From: Clostridiaceae bacterium
Lineage (GTDB): Bacteria; Bacillota; Clostridia; Peptostreptococcales; Tindalliaceae
Assembly: GCA_024635995.1 (NCBI GenBank)
Contig: JAGXHW010000014.1
Span: forward strand, 1 to 63,952
DNA length: 63,952 bases
Direction of reading: 5' to 3'
The translations under genes and the position numbers were made by a program. Below the pieces are notes generated by a model. It searched no databases, was not told where the DNA came from, and worked only from the letters and a program-made list of their open reading frames with translations. Below are positions 1 to 8,257 of this stretch, one piece after another; positions within the stretch are counted from its first letter, which is position 1; every line of letters starts with the position of its first letter.

Positions 1-474
1 CCCCTGCACCGCCTGGTGTTGGCCAAAGACCCTGTGTTGGTGGATGCCTGGGGAGCGGCACTCATGGGGTATGCGCCTGATGAAATAGAGTACCTGAAGC
101 TGGCCGGGGAATGGGGCATTGGAGAGATAGACCTGACCAAGGCTGAGATCCTGGAAGAAGGCAAAGCCAGGGCTGTTATCGACACTTCCTCCATCCAGGG
201 TGATGCCGCCGCTTTTAAGCGTTACATTGATGAAAGACAGGCCTGTTCCGCCTGCTACGCTTCCCTGATTCATGCCCTCCGACGGCTGGAAGAACAGGGA
301 AAACTAAAGCAACTGAAAGAAACCCTGGCCATAGGTCAGGGCTTCAAGGGAATGGAGAAACATCAAATTGGTATTGGCAACTGTACAGCCGGGCTCAACA
401 CACACATACCCGGTTGTCCGCCGGACCCCAGGGTCATCCTTGCCTTCCTGGAGCAGGAGTTATCCAAATCGTAA
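1..474 (+). CDS. DUF362 family protein, C-terminal part (cut by window start)
   Basis: The frame is open from base 1, so the N-terminus lies outside the window. The visible 157 residues match the end of clostridial DUF362 proteins: a segment beginning DPVLVDAWGAALMGY, then a Cys-rich tail with CSACYASLIHALRR, IGQGFKG, IGIGNC and PGCPP. In the family this tail is conserved and its cysteines are thought to bind metal or an Fe-S cluster; the biochemical role is not established. There is no partner gene next to it on this strand apart from the small ydbC-like gene 200 bases downstream. The family call is fairly sure, the function unknown. Confidence 0.75.
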   Translation, partial: PLHRLVLAKDPVLVDAWGAALMGYAPDEIEYLKLAGEWGIGEIDLTKAEILEEGKARAVIDTSSIQGDAAAFKRYIDERQACSACYASLIHALRRLEEQGKLKQLKETLAIGQGFKGMEKHQIGIGNCTAGLNTHIPGCPPDPRVILAFLEQELSKS

Positions 475-675
475 GCAATGTCCACTGAAATGCACAATGC
501 CTTGGAGGCATAATATCTATGGTCAATAATCGATAAACACAATAATTTATCAAGACAAAAGTCCATTGGATAAATAACCTGGAGATGGGTGGACGTGGTT
601 CTATGTGAATGGTATCTTTTATATGTGAATGAATCTTTAAAGGCAAACTTATGAAAACAGAGGAGAGTGACACAT

Positions 676-897
676 ATGGCAGAAATTACCTATGACATTG
701 TTAAGGAATACGGTTCCCTGTCTGAACCGGGCAAAAGCTGGTCAAAGGAACTGAACCTGATCAGTTGGAACAACCGTGACCCAAAATATGATTTACGCGA
801 CTGGGCACCGGAACATCAAAAGATGGGTAAGGGGATTACGCTGACAGAGGATGAGCTGAGGGCTTTGCGTGATTTACTGAACGGAATGGACCTTTAA
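676..897 (+). CDS. YdbC family PC4-like single-stranded nucleic-acid-binding protein
   Basis: A 73-residue protein reading MAEITYDIVKEYG, with the family core ELNLISWNNRDPKYDLRDW and a C-terminal helix GITLTEDELRALRDLL. YdbC proteins are small homologues of the PC4 coactivator fold that bind single-stranded DNA. A GTG nine bases upstream would extend the frame, but it sits on the Shine-Dalgarno AGGAGA (661-666), so the ATG at 676 is the better start. It is a single gene followed by a strong hairpin terminator. The physiological role in Firmicutes is not settled. Confidence 0.85.
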   Translation: MAEITYDIVKEYGSLSEPGKSWSKELNLISWNNRDPKYDLRDWAPEHQKMGKGITLTEDELRALRDLLNGMDL

Positions 898-921
898 CAA
901 TGTAGCCACACGTAAACCACA

Positions 922-969
922 GACGCCGTATCGAAGGATCAAAATGATCTTCGGTACGGCGTCGTTTAT
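922..969 (+). terminator. Rho-independent terminator after ydbC-like gene
   Basis: A near-perfect 19-bp inverted repeat (GACGCCGTATCGAAGGATCA against TGATCTTCGGTACGGCGTC) with an AAA loop, followed by GTTTATT. It lies between the + strand gene ending at 897 and the convergent HD gene ending at 998. Confidence 0.75.
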
Positions 970-997
970 TAGTTTTTAGATATCTGATCTGCCTGCT

Positions 998-1561
998 CTA
1001 TTCGCCAGCTAAACCCAGGGCTGGTGCGGCTTCCTTCATCCCTTCAATGGACCATTCAATCACCGTGTCCAACTCCATGTCAATCATCTCACAGCCTGTC
1101 AAAATCACTTCCCGGTTTACCCCGGCGGCAAAGGCCTTTGATTTGAATTTCTTTTTCACTGATTTTACGCCCAGGTCCATGATGCTTTTGTCTGGTCGCA
1201 TCAGCACAGTGGCGTTGATCAGGCCTGTTAATTCGTCAATGGTATACAGCACCTTTTCCATTTTGCGGGTGGGTTCCACGTCCATGCACAGGTTCCAGCC
1301 ATGGGAAATCACCGCATGAATCATGTCTTCGGAAACCCCTTCTTCCTCCAAAATTTCCTTTGTTTTTTGGCAGTGTTCCTCCGGGTATTTTTCATAATCC
1401 AGGTCATGGATCAGGCCCACAGCACCCCAATATTCCGCGTCTTCATCAAATTTCTTGGCAAAATGCCGCATCACAGCTTCCACTGCCATGCCATGGGTAA
1501 TCAGGGCTTCACTTTCGTTATATTTTGTCAGCAGTGCATACGCTTCTTCTCTGGTTAGCAT
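998..1561 (-). CDS. HD-domain (HDIG type) putative phosphohydrolase
   Basis: 187 residues with an HD fold: ALITHGMAVEAVMRHFA near the N-terminus, the metal pair in LIHDLDYEKYPEEH, and later VISHGW and the YTIDELTGL helix. This is the short stand-alone HDIG subgroup common in Clostridia, annotated generally as hydrolases; the substrate is unknown. The frame opens two codons earlier, but that ATG touches the GAGGAGG Shine-Dalgarno, so the second ATG (1561) with 6-nt spacing is preferred. The gene stands alone and is convergent with the upstream + strand gene. Confidence 0.8.
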   Translation of the reverse strand: MLTREEAYALLTKYNESEALITHGMAVEAVMRHFAKKFDEDAEYWGAVGLIHDLDYEKYPEEHCQKTKEILEEEGVSEDMIHAVISHGWNLCMDVEPTRKMEKVLYTIDELTGLINATVLMRPDKSIMDLGVKSVKKKFKSKAFAAGVNREVILTGCEMIDMELDTVIEWSIEGMKEAAPALGLAGE

Positions 1562-1880
1562 AAACATCCTCCTCAGTGATATTGTATAATGACTGTAGTA
1601 TGAGTGTTTTTCTTATGTAACATCATATACCCGGAGATGAAGCCGCGTCAAGTTCGCTGTATGAAAGACGGAATCCTGGTATCAAAAGAGGAGTAACAAA
1701 CTAATTTTGTTGAACAACAAAGAGTAAACAGGATAATGTGTGAATTTGTTGAATAAGAGGTATAAGAGAAAAAATAAATGCTAAATAATCAATAAAAATA
1801 ATCTGACAAATGTAATTGTAACAATCAAAGTTAAGAAAGAAGATGTCATGCTTCACAATACATAAGGGGGAGGTCGTTGT
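1562..1880. other. Intergenic region between divergent HD gene and ATPase remnant
   Basis: About 320 AT-rich bases with no credible gene. A short inverted repeat TTTGTTG-AA-CAACAAA lies near 1706-1722 and could be an operator, but nothing else supports that. The strong Shine-Dalgarno GGGGGAGG (1866-1873) at its right end belongs to the remnant frame starting at 1881. Confidence 0.5.
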
Positions 1881-2222
1881 ATGCAGGACTTTGAAAAGCT
1901 GGGCGTGTTTTACCTGGGCAAAACCTATGACATGGAACAAAAGAAGCTGGAAGAGAACTTGGTGTTGTATAAATCAAAGAACCTGACCACCCACCCCTGG
2001 GTGAATCTCCACGAGGCAGCCAATAAAGGTAAATCTGTGGAAGAATATGCGGTAGCCCAGGCAGCCCTTTGGAAAAAGGGGCTGGCAGTTTTCTCATCTT
2101 TTCGAAAAAAAACGGACAAGATTTCCAAGGATGCCCCTTACCATTACCCATGTGCCTTCATTTTTCAGTCCATACCCTTTGTCTTCACGTTGAAGCCCTT
2201 CCACATGGGAGGGCTTTTATAA
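1881..2222 (+). pseudogene. HerA/DUF853-like ATPase remnant lacking its P-loop
   Basis: The frame keeps a good Shine-Dalgarno and the family N-terminus (FEKLGVFYLGKTYD, then LYKSKNLTTH). In the large bacterial ATP-binding proteins of this type, the TTH is followed by a Walker A segment of the form GMTGSGKT and roughly fifty residues of nucleotide-binding core. Here the frame jumps directly to PWVNLHEAANKGKSVEEYA and LWKKGLA, which belong beyond that core. After GLA the similarity stops, and the remaining frame to 2222 looks random. I infer an in-frame internal deletion plus loss of the whole 3' part. The family was recalled from memory, so the size of the deletion is approximate. A short translated peptide is possible, but it cannot be an ATPase. 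Confidence 0.6.
2193..2219 (+). terminator. Hairpin terminator at end of ATPase remnant
   Basis: AAGCCCTTCC pairs with GGGAGGGCTT across a short ACAT loop and is followed by TTTTAT. It may be the surviving terminator of the original ATPase gene. It overlaps the 3' end of the convergent polymerase gene. Confidence 0.6.
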
Positions 2223-3485
2223 TTGACTGGACATCATGGGGTATTCTTCTTCCTGCTCCTGCAGCACGCCGCCCATGAGAGGGCGGATGGGGGAATGGGC
2301 GAAGCACCCCCGGAAAACCGACGAATTGCCAAAGCGGCTGCGCAGGAGGTCAATGGTCTGGTCCAGCCGGGACAGTTTTTCGTTGTGCTGGTCAAAGATG
2401 GAAAGCTGGTAAAAATCATTGCCACAAAGCTCCGACAGGTGGACCCCTAAGTGGCGGATGGGTTCTCCCTTCCAGGATTCATCAAAGAGCTGGCAGGCCT
2501 GGTGCCAGATGAGACTGGTGGAATCCAGGGGTGTCTGCACCTTCCGCTGATGGCGGTAGGTAAAGAGCTCGTGAGAGCGAATGGCCACAGCCACGACCCG
2601 GGTACACTGGTCGATGGCCCGCAGCCGCATGGCGGCGGTTTCGGTCAGGGCCAGCAAAATTTGGTGGGCGGTGTCCCGGTCGGTCACATCAAAGGCAATG
2701 GTGTTTGAATTGCCAATGCTCTTGATGGGAGGGCCCTGTTCCGTCACCTGGGAATAATCCTTGCCGTTGGCGTACTGCCAGATCAACAGACCTGGCTTTT
2801 TCAGCCATGCATGCACCAGGGCTGGGTCTAAGGCTGCCAGGGCACCGATGGTGTAAATGCCGTAACCTCGCAGCTTCCGGGCAGTGGCTCGTCCTACAAA
2901 AAAGAGTTCGTCGATGGGCAAAGGCCACATTTTATCTGACATTTCATGATGAAAAAGGGTGTGCACTTTGTCAGGCTTTTCAAATTCAGAAGCCATTTTT
3001 GCCAGCAGCTTGTTGGGGCCGATGCCCACATTTACGGTAAAGCCCAGTTCCTGTTTCACCTGTTCCTTCAGACGGTGGGCAGTTTTCACCCCTTCCTGGG
3101 GATCTTTGGCAGGCAGATAGCAGGAAATAAAGGCTTCGTCAATGGAATATTGTTGCACCACCGGTGAATATTGGCGGAGAATGTCAATGAGGGCACTGCT
3201 GCACTGCATGTATAAATGGTAGCGGGGAGGAATCACAATTAAACCAGGGCATCGTTGCCGGGCGGCATATAAAGTCTCCCCGGTAAGGATGCCATATTTT
3301 TTAGCTGGTCCGGATTTTGCCAGCACAATACCGTGGCGGCTGGCTTCATCGCCGCCGATAACCGCTGTCAGGTTTCTCAGATCTACAGGAGAACCGTGCT
3401 GCAAGCGGTCAACGGCTTCCCAGGCCAAATAGGCGCTGTTAACATCCACATGAAACACCACTTCGTTCATTTGTTCCGCAAACAT
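2217..3485 (-). CDS. dinB: Y-family DNA polymerase (DinB/UmuC-like)
   Basis: 422 residues of a translesion polymerase. The catalytic carboxylates are visible in FHVDVNSAY near the N-terminus and in YSIDEAF. These are followed by the helix-hairpin region (IGPNKLLAKMASEFEKP, ELFFVGRATARKLRGYGI) and a little-finger domain with SIGNSNT. The HVDVNSAYL signature and the QLSIFDQ tail resemble the UvrX-type Gram-positive branch more than classical DinB. It copies damaged DNA with low fidelity. The ATG at 3485 is chosen because the longer GTG start overlaps the GAGGTGAT ribosome-binding site. It is a single gene with no visible LexA box. Confidence 0.9.
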   Translation of the reverse strand: MFAEQMNEVVFHVDVNSAYLAWEAVDRLQHGSPVDLRNLTAVIGGDEASRHGIVLAKSGPAKKYGILTGETLYAARQRCPGLIVIPPRYHLYMQCSSALIDILRQYSPVVQQYSIDEAFISCYLPAKDPQEGVKTAHRLKEQVKQELGFTVNVGIGPNKLLAKMASEFEKPDKVHTLFHHEMSDKMWPLPIDELFFVGRATARKLRGYGIYTIGALAALDPALVHAWLKKPGLLIWQYANGKDYSQVTEQGPPIKSIGNSNTIAFDVTDRDTAHQILLALTETAAMRLRAIDQCTRVVAVAIRSHELFTYRHQRKVQTPLDSTSLIWHQACQLFDESWKGEPIRHLGVHLSELCGNDFYQLSIFDQHNEKLSRLDQTIDLLRSRFGNSSVFRGCFAHSPIRPLMGGVLQEQEEEYPMMSSQL

Positions 3486-3553
3486 ACGTATCACCTCGGA
3501 CTCTTATTATACAAGAACATATATTCGATGTCAATAAAAAGCACTTCAAGTAT

Positions 3554-3644
3554 AAACAGGATTCTTAGCTTCTGGTGGAGTTTTAACGCCATCAAAAGGT
3601 TAGAATGCAGAAGAGGGAGTCTTAGCGGTGGTAGTAATCGGATA
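3554..3644 (+). repeat. Double-hairpin dispersed repeat, copy A (internally deleted)
   Basis: It begins AAACAGGATTCTTAGCT. Hairpin 1 has arms at 3559-3578 and 3589-3608 (20 bp with few mismatches). The copy then jumps straight to the right arm of hairpin 2 (AGAAGAGGGAGTCTTAGCGG) and ends near AATCGGAT. Compared with copy C at 29862, about 30 bases covering the left arm of hairpin 2 are missing. It lies just upstream of the chromate transporter gene. Confidence 0.8.
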
Positions 3645-3694
3645 AGACTGTTAATTCGAAAACTAACAATTGATTTTTGAATAGGAGGGTATAC

Positions 3695-3757
3695 ATGTGG
3701 CAACAGCCTTGGTTCAGGAGGAGATTCAGTCATGAACAAACAAAAAAAACAAGGTGA
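3695..3757 (+). CDS. Possible 20-residue leader peptide overlapping chrA
   Basis: ATG at 3695 follows a very good Shine-Dalgarno (AGGAGGG, 3684-3690) and opens a 20-codon frame, MWQQPWFRRRFSHEQTKKTR, ending in TGA at 3757. That is 26 bases inside the chromate transporter gene, whose own ribosome-binding site (AGGAGGA) lies within this frame. Translation of the leader would therefore run through the chrA start region, allowing translational coupling. No known leader family is recognised; it may be fortuitous. Confidence 0.35.
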   Translation: MWQQPWFRRRFSHEQTKKTR

Positions 3758-4934
3758 CATGCAGAATTCAAAAGCCGGTTGGTCGATTTTTTTAAAGGAT
3801 GTGTTGATCTGTTCCCTGGGCGCCTATGGCGGTCCGGAAGCTCATATGAGTGTGTTTTTGGACCAGATGGTGACGAAAAAGAAGTACCTGAAGGAAGAAG
3901 AACTGATTGAACTGATCGCCCTGTGCAGTGTTTTGCCAGGCCCCACCAGCACGCAAACCATCGTGTCCATGGGTTATAAAACCGGCGGTCCTTTGTTGGC
4001 TCTGTTCACCATGTTGGTGTGGGCCCTGCCGGTGCTGGTGGCCATGACAACCCTTTCGTTTTTATACCAGTTTTTGGCAGCCCGTCAGGTTTCTCAGGAG
4101 GTGCTTCGCTACATTGGTCCCATGGCTGTGGGGTTCATTGTGGTAGCCGCTTACCGCATCGGACGAAAAGTCGTGACAGACAGCATGACCATGATGTTGT
4201 TGGTCTTTGGTGCTGTCACCACTTATTTTCTTCGGAGTCCATGGGTGTTTCCCCTGGTGCTTTTAATGGGGGGCGGAGTCAGTATGGTCATGTCCAGGGA
4301 AAAAGACCTCTGGAACCGGGTAAAGTTGAACCCTCCCTGGCGTTATCTGGCGGCTTTTGGACTCATTGCCCTGGGCAGCATTGTCCTGACCCTCACTTGG
4401 GATCACCGTCTGGTCCACCTCTTTGAGAGTTTTTACCGCTACGGCTACCTGGTGTTTGGGGGAGGGCAGGTGGTGGTGCCTGTGATGCACAGTGAACTGG
4501 TACAAGTGAATGAATACATGACCAATCAGGAATTTCTCACAGGCTATGGGCTGGTGCAGGGGTTGCCTGGCCCCATGTTCAGCTTTGCCGCTTATGCCGG
4601 TGGCATGGCAGCCAGGGGTAGTAGTGCGCTGAACCAGGTGGCAGGTGCCGTGGCCGGCGGGGTGGGCATCTTTCTGCCTGGCTTGCTGCTGATTTATTTT
4701 GTCTACCCTGCCTGGGAAAACATGAAGAAAATCAAGGGCATCAAGGTGTCACTGAAAGGCATCAATGCCGTGGCCGGCGGGCTTATTACTGTGGCAGCGG
4801 TGATTATTATGCAGCAAAGCGGATTCACACTGGACAACCTGTTGGTGACAGGGATCACCATCCTGCTGTTGGTGACAAAGAAGATACCAGCACCCCTGAT
4901 TGTGTTGGTGGCTTTGGCAGTTGGCTTTTTGTAG
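3732..4934 (+). CDS. chrA: Chromate transporter ChrA, two-domain (CHR family)
   Basis: 400 residues with two homologous CHR halves, each a bundle of hydrophobic segments. The N-terminal half has GAYGGPEAHM and the hallmark LPGPTSTQ. The C-terminal half has YLVFGGGQVVVPVM and GLVQGLPGPMFSFA, which repeat the same two motifs. CHR proteins export chromate, or exchange it with sulfate, at the cytoplasmic membrane; many members are untested and may carry other anions. ATG 3732 follows AGGAGGA by 8 bases. A repeat element and a possible short leader frame lie directly upstream. It is a single gene. Confidence 0.9.
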   Translation: MNKQKKQGDMQNSKAGWSIFLKDVLICSLGAYGGPEAHMSVFLDQMVTKKKYLKEEELIELIALCSVLPGPTSTQTIVSMGYKTGGPLLALFTMLVWALPVLVAMTTLSFLYQFLAARQVSQEVLRYIGPMAVGFIVVAAYRIGRKVVTDSMTMMLLVFGAVTTYFLRSPWVFPLVLLMGGGVSMVMSREKDLWNRVKLNPPWRYLAAFGLIALGSIVLTLTWDHRLVHLFESFYRYGYLVFGGGQVVVPVMHSELVQVNEYMTNQEFLTGYGLVQGLPGPMFSFAAYAGGMAARGSSALNQVAGAVAGGVGIFLPGLLLIYFVYPAWENMKKIKGIKVSLKGINAVAGGLITVAAVIIMQQSGFTLDNLLVTGITILLLVTKKIPAPLIVLVALAVGFL

Positions 4935-4951
4935 AAATAACACATGATTTT

Positions 4952-4960
4952 TGCTATAAT
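4952..4960 (+). promoter_or_regulatory. Extended -10 promoter after chrA
   Basis: TGCTATAAT is a perfect extended -10 hexamer 18 bases after the chrA stop. No convincing -35 is present. It would start a transcript near 4967, almost 200 bases upstream of the membrane protein gene at 5165. Confidence 0.45.
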
Positions 4961-4974
4961 GGCTATATGAAATT

Positions 4975-5018
4975 AACCCCTTGCTGTTCATTAAATTGAA
5001 GAATAGTTAAGGGGTTTT
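4975..5018 (+). terminator. Terminator-like hairpin between chrA and next gene
   Basis: AACCCCTT pairs with AAGGGGTT across a 28-base AT-rich loop and is followed by four Ts. It can end chrA transcription. It could also act as an attenuator on the transcript from the promoter just upstream. The short T-run makes it a weak terminator. Confidence 0.45.
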
Positions 5019-5164
5019 CCACAACTTTTTCAGAAAAAATCCGTCAGAAATATGTGAGGACAAACCAGTTTGGAAGAAAGTCTGTAAAAATTGTATTTTG
5101 TTGATAAAGCATGAAGGGGATCACAGTGGTTGTGGTTCTCATGGTGGAAAGGGGAAACTGTGAC

Positions 5165-6052
5165 ATGAAACGAATCTTAACTCTAATAGGTAAAACCCTG
5201 CTGTTGACTGTTATCTTTGCGGTTGCCAATTACGTAGGCATCCTCCTGGCGCCTTTTTCGGATGCCTTCCGGGAAATGTCTGCCGGCACACCACCCTCTG
5301 CGGGATTATACCTGCTGGTGCTTGGCCTGTGGAACGCCATTATTCTTGGGTTGGTGGTTCATAAAAGCAGGTGGGGCGGTATTGCCACCTCTTTGTACCT
5401 GCTTCTGATCCTCTTCATTATTTCCTATTTTCAAACACAGGTTGAAACCATTATCTTTCGGGAAGCCCTTACCACCATATCGGTTTACGATGCATTGATG
5501 CTCATGGTAAGCGGGGTCATTACCCTGGTGATTTTTGTGCCCATTGGTGTACTTATGCATGGAGGCTTCAAGCGGCAATACAATCCCCTGCAGGATGACC
5601 GGCTCAAGCTGCAGAATAAATGGATGAAGCTGGGCATTCTCTCGGTGGTCTATGTGGCTATTTATTTTCTCTTCGGCTATTTTGTTGCCTGGCAGTTTCC
5701 TGAACTGCGCCTTTATTATTCGGGTTCAACAGAAAATCTGGGGCTTCTGTACCAGCTGCGTACCAGCTTGGGATTGGTTCCCTTGCAGCTGATTCGAGGG
5801 GCTGTCTTTACCCTTTCAGCCATGGGGCTGCGGTACGTACTGAACCAAGATAAGATGGTGTTTGTGGTAAGCGTGGCCATGCTGTTTATGACCAGTGGTA
5901 TTATGATGTTGCTGCCCAACCCGATTTTTCCCGATGCAGTGCGCATAGGGCATCTTTATGAGTTATTATCTTCCATGATGGTGTATGGCCTGATTACCGG
6001 CCTGGTGCTGGACGCTTCCCCCAGACAGCCTATCCGTGCGTTGTATAATTAG
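5165..6052 (+). CDS. Unrecognised multi-pass membrane protein
   Basis: 295 residues that I cannot assign to a family. It starts MKRILTLIGKTLLLTVIF, after a frame that opens 18 codons earlier; the ATG at 5165 is preceded by AAAGGGG at a usable distance. By eye there are about eight hydrophobic segments: one at the N-terminus, a tight group of three to four to about residue 135, and a second group from about residue 155 to the end. A charged linker (KRQYNPLQDDRLKLQNKW) lies in the middle. No active-site motif is visible. The following gene, 53 bases on, is a NAD-kinase-like protein, so the two may be co-transcribed. Confidence 0.7.
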   Translation: MKRILTLIGKTLLLTVIFAVANYVGILLAPFSDAFREMSAGTPPSAGLYLLVLGLWNAIILGLVVHKSRWGGIATSLYLLLILFIISYFQTQVETIIFREALTTISVYDALMLMVSGVITLVIFVPIGVLMHGGFKRQYNPLQDDRLKLQNKWMKLGILSVVYVAIYFLFGYFVAWQFPELRLYYSGSTENLGLLYQLRTSLGLVPLQLIRGAVFTLSAMGLRYVLNQDKMVFVVSVAMLFMTSGIMMLLPNPIFPDAVRIGHLYELLSSMMVYGLITGLVLDASPRQPIRALYN

Positions 6053-6105
6053 AGGATGATCTGAAGGGTATGATAAACGTAGATAAATTGAGGCGGTGTA
6101 CATAG

Positions 6106-7236
6106 ATGGATAACAACATAAAAACGTTAGGTGTAATCATTAACCCCCTTGCCGGATTGGGCGGCCGGGTGGGACTGAAGGGCAGTGACGGAGAAGAAGT
6201 GGTGAAAAAGGCCCTGGCACTGGGAGCTAAACCGGAATCTCCCCTGCGGGCGACCTATGCCCTGTCACAGATGGTGGAAGTGAAGGATAAAATCCGTGCC
6301 CTCACCTACGGTGGTGACATGGGAGAAAATCAATTGAAGGAACTGGGTTTCCCTGTGGAGGTGTTGGGAAGCCCGGCAGCTCCACGTTCAACAGCGGCAG
6401 ACACCATCAAGGCAGCGCAATTGATGCGAGATGCCGGGGTTGACCTGATTCTCTTTGTGGGTGGGGATGGCACTGCCCGGAATATCTTTGAAGCCATTGG
6501 CGACAGCGTGCCGGTGGTGGGTGTGCCGGCAGGGGTGAAAATCCACTCAGCGGTGTACGCCACCAACGCCCGAAACGCAGGCTTGGCGGCGAAGGATTTT
6601 CTGGAGGGTCTGGTGGACGAAGTCACCTTGTCGGAAGTCATGGACATTGATGAAGACATGTTCCGGGAAGGCCGGCTCAGTGCAAAGCTTTACGGGTACA
6701 TGAAGGTGCCCATGGCAGGCAACCGGATGCAGCACACCAAGTCCAGTTCAGCTTCGGAGCATGACGAACTCATGGGTGTGGTGGGGCACATTATCACAAA
6801 AATGGAGGAGGACACCCTTTACATCATTGGACCCGGCACCACCACCAAGGCCATCATGGATGAGCTGAAACTTCCCGACACCCTGCTGGGAGTGGATGTG
6901 ATTAAAGGCGGTGAGTTGCTGGCCTCAGACGTGTCTGAATCACAACTGTGGGAACTGATCAAGGACCCTGAGGAGAAAGTGAAGATCATCGTCACCATCA
7001 TTGGAGGACAGGGAAATCTCTTTGGCAGGGGCAACCAGCAAATAAGCCCCCGTGTTATTCGAAGAGTGGGGAAGAAAAAAGTGATTGTGGCCGCTACCGG
7101 TTCCAAGTTGAATTCCCTCTTTGGCGAGCCGTTGAAGGTGGACACAGGGGATCCGGGGCTGGATGAAGAACTTTTCGGCTACATTGAAGTGGTGAAAGGC
7201 TTCGCCCACACGGCCATTTACCCTGTCAGTAACTGA
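6106..7236 (+). CDS. ATP-NAD/AcoX-type kinase family protein
   Basis: 376 residues. It opens with LGVIINPLAGLGGRVGLKGSDG and has a kinase core with ILFVGGDGTARNI and VPAGVKIHSAVYATN, the GGDGT signature of the NAD-kinase superfamily. The C-terminal half (GPGTTTKAIMDEL, LLGVDVIKGGEL, IGGQGNLFGRGNQQ) is typical of the ATP-NAD/AcoX group, which is distinct from the housekeeping NAD kinase also present here at 12771. Substrates of this group are poorly known, so phosphorylation of NAD is only presumed. A terminator follows. Confidence 0.85.
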   Translation: MDNNIKTLGVIINPLAGLGGRVGLKGSDGEEVVKKALALGAKPESPLRATYALSQMVEVKDKIRALTYGGDMGENQLKELGFPVEVLGSPAAPRSTAADTIKAAQLMRDAGVDLILFVGGDGTARNIFEAIGDSVPVVGVPAGVKIHSAVYATNARNAGLAAKDFLEGLVDEVTLSEVMDIDEDMFREGRLSAKLYGYMKVPMAGNRMQHTKSSSASEHDELMGVVGHIITKMEEDTLYIIGPGTTTKAIMDELKLPDTLLGVDVIKGGELLASDVSESQLWELIKDPEEKVKIIVTIIGGQGNLFGRGNQQISPRVIRRVGKKKVIVAATGSKLNSLFGEPLKVDTGDPGLDEELFGYIEVVKGFAHTAIYPVSN

Positions 7237-7246
7237 TGAAAAAAAT

Positions 7247-7288
7247 AAGACCGCATGATCCTTTCACCAAGGAACATGCGGCTTTTTA
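7247..7288 (+). terminator. Rho-independent terminator
   Basis: CCGCATG (7251-7257) pairs with CATGCGG (7275-7281), extended by TCC/GGA inside, and is followed by CTTTTTACT. It ends the 6106 transcription unit; the convergent gene starts its 3' end at 7300. Confidence 0.8.
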
Positions 7289-7299
7289 CTGTGAAGCAG

Positions 7300-8253
7300 T
7301 TATGAGCTAACCCTTTTAGGATTTGTTTCAGAGGTGGCCGGTGCAGGGTTTAGAAAGAGAGCATACCGCCCCAGCACATACAACACCATCAGCGTGGCCC
7401 AGGCAATCTGCAGCGTTGCCACGGGTTTCAGGAAAGACACCTGATAGCCCACCCCTGTGAGATAATTCACCATGCCATTAAAAGCGATGGCGCTGATGAC
7501 GAAGGGAAAGGTGAAGGCAGAATAACTGGGGTAAAAAGGAAGCTTCAGCATCCGGGGCATTTGACTGAAACCGTACAGGGTCATGAGAAAGGCCCAGGCA
7601 CCCATGATCACCACCAGGGGTGTGCTTTTAACGGGAAAACTGTTCAGGTAACCCGCCAGTAACAGGCTGGCAGGGGCGGCATAAATGATGATCACCGGCT
7701 GGGCGGGTTCAGGCACTTGGCCTACTTTAAACACACGGTAAGACACCAGGGGCACTAAAGGGATGTACACCAATACCCCGAACCAGAAAATAGCCTGTCC
7801 CAACGCCTGCATGCCATAGAGTGGAGCAGTGACACTGGCTACCACAATGCCCACATACAGCACAAAATAGCTGGAAAACACTTTTTTGATATTGAAGGGA
7901 AAGAGGTATGCTTTTGTAAAAAGAAGTAGCAGCACTACATTCAACCCGATGGCCAGGGCCCAGGCGGTAAAAGCCAGGCTGGGGGCGTAGGGTTTTATGT
8001 AAGTGGTCAGCAGCATCAGGGCCATGGGGAAAGTCGCCATGATACAAGCCACCACCGGGTTGGAAAACCCTTCCTTGATACACCCGGGGAAGGCAATGAT
8101 CTTCAACAGAATTCCGATAAAAAGTAAAGCCGACAGGCTTCCCAGAAAGTAACGCAGCCCACTGTGATAACCCCCGAGCAAATTACCCAGGGCAGCCAGC
8201 CCCAGCATTAACCCTGAAATAGGAAGGGGGAGCTTCTGAAGTAATGGTTTCAT
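7300..8253 (-). CDS. TDT family (TehA/SLAC1-like) transporter
   Basis: 317 residues forming about ten membrane segments, beginning MKPLLQKLPLPISGLMLGLAALGNL. The PLPISGLMLGLAALGNL start, the FSNPVVACIMATFPMALML segment and the FPFVISAIAFNGMVNYL segment near the end are typical of the tellurite-resistance/dicarboxylate transporter fold. Substrates range from C4-dicarboxylates and sulfite to tellurite, and cannot be assigned here. The frame is open further upstream, but the start at 8253 lies 4 bases after the stop of the preceding gene with GGGGTG as ribosome-binding site. The two genes are therefore an operon. Confidence 0.85.
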   Translation of the reverse strand: MKPLLQKLPLPISGLMLGLAALGNLLGGYHSGLRYFLGSLSALLFIGILLKIIAFPGCIKEGFSNPVVACIMATFPMALMLLTTYIKPYAPSLAFTAWALAIGLNVVLLLLFTKAYLFPFNIKKVFSSYFVLYVGIVVASVTAPLYGMQALGQAIFWFGVLVYIPLVPLVSYRVFKVGQVPEPAQPVIIIYAAPASLLLAGYLNSFPVKSTPLVVIMGAWAFLMTLYGFSQMPRMLKLPFYPSYSAFTFPFVISAIAFNGMVNYLTGVGYQVSFLKPVATLQIAWATLMVLYVLGRYALFLNPAPATSETNPKRVSS

Positions 8254-8257
8254 TTTT

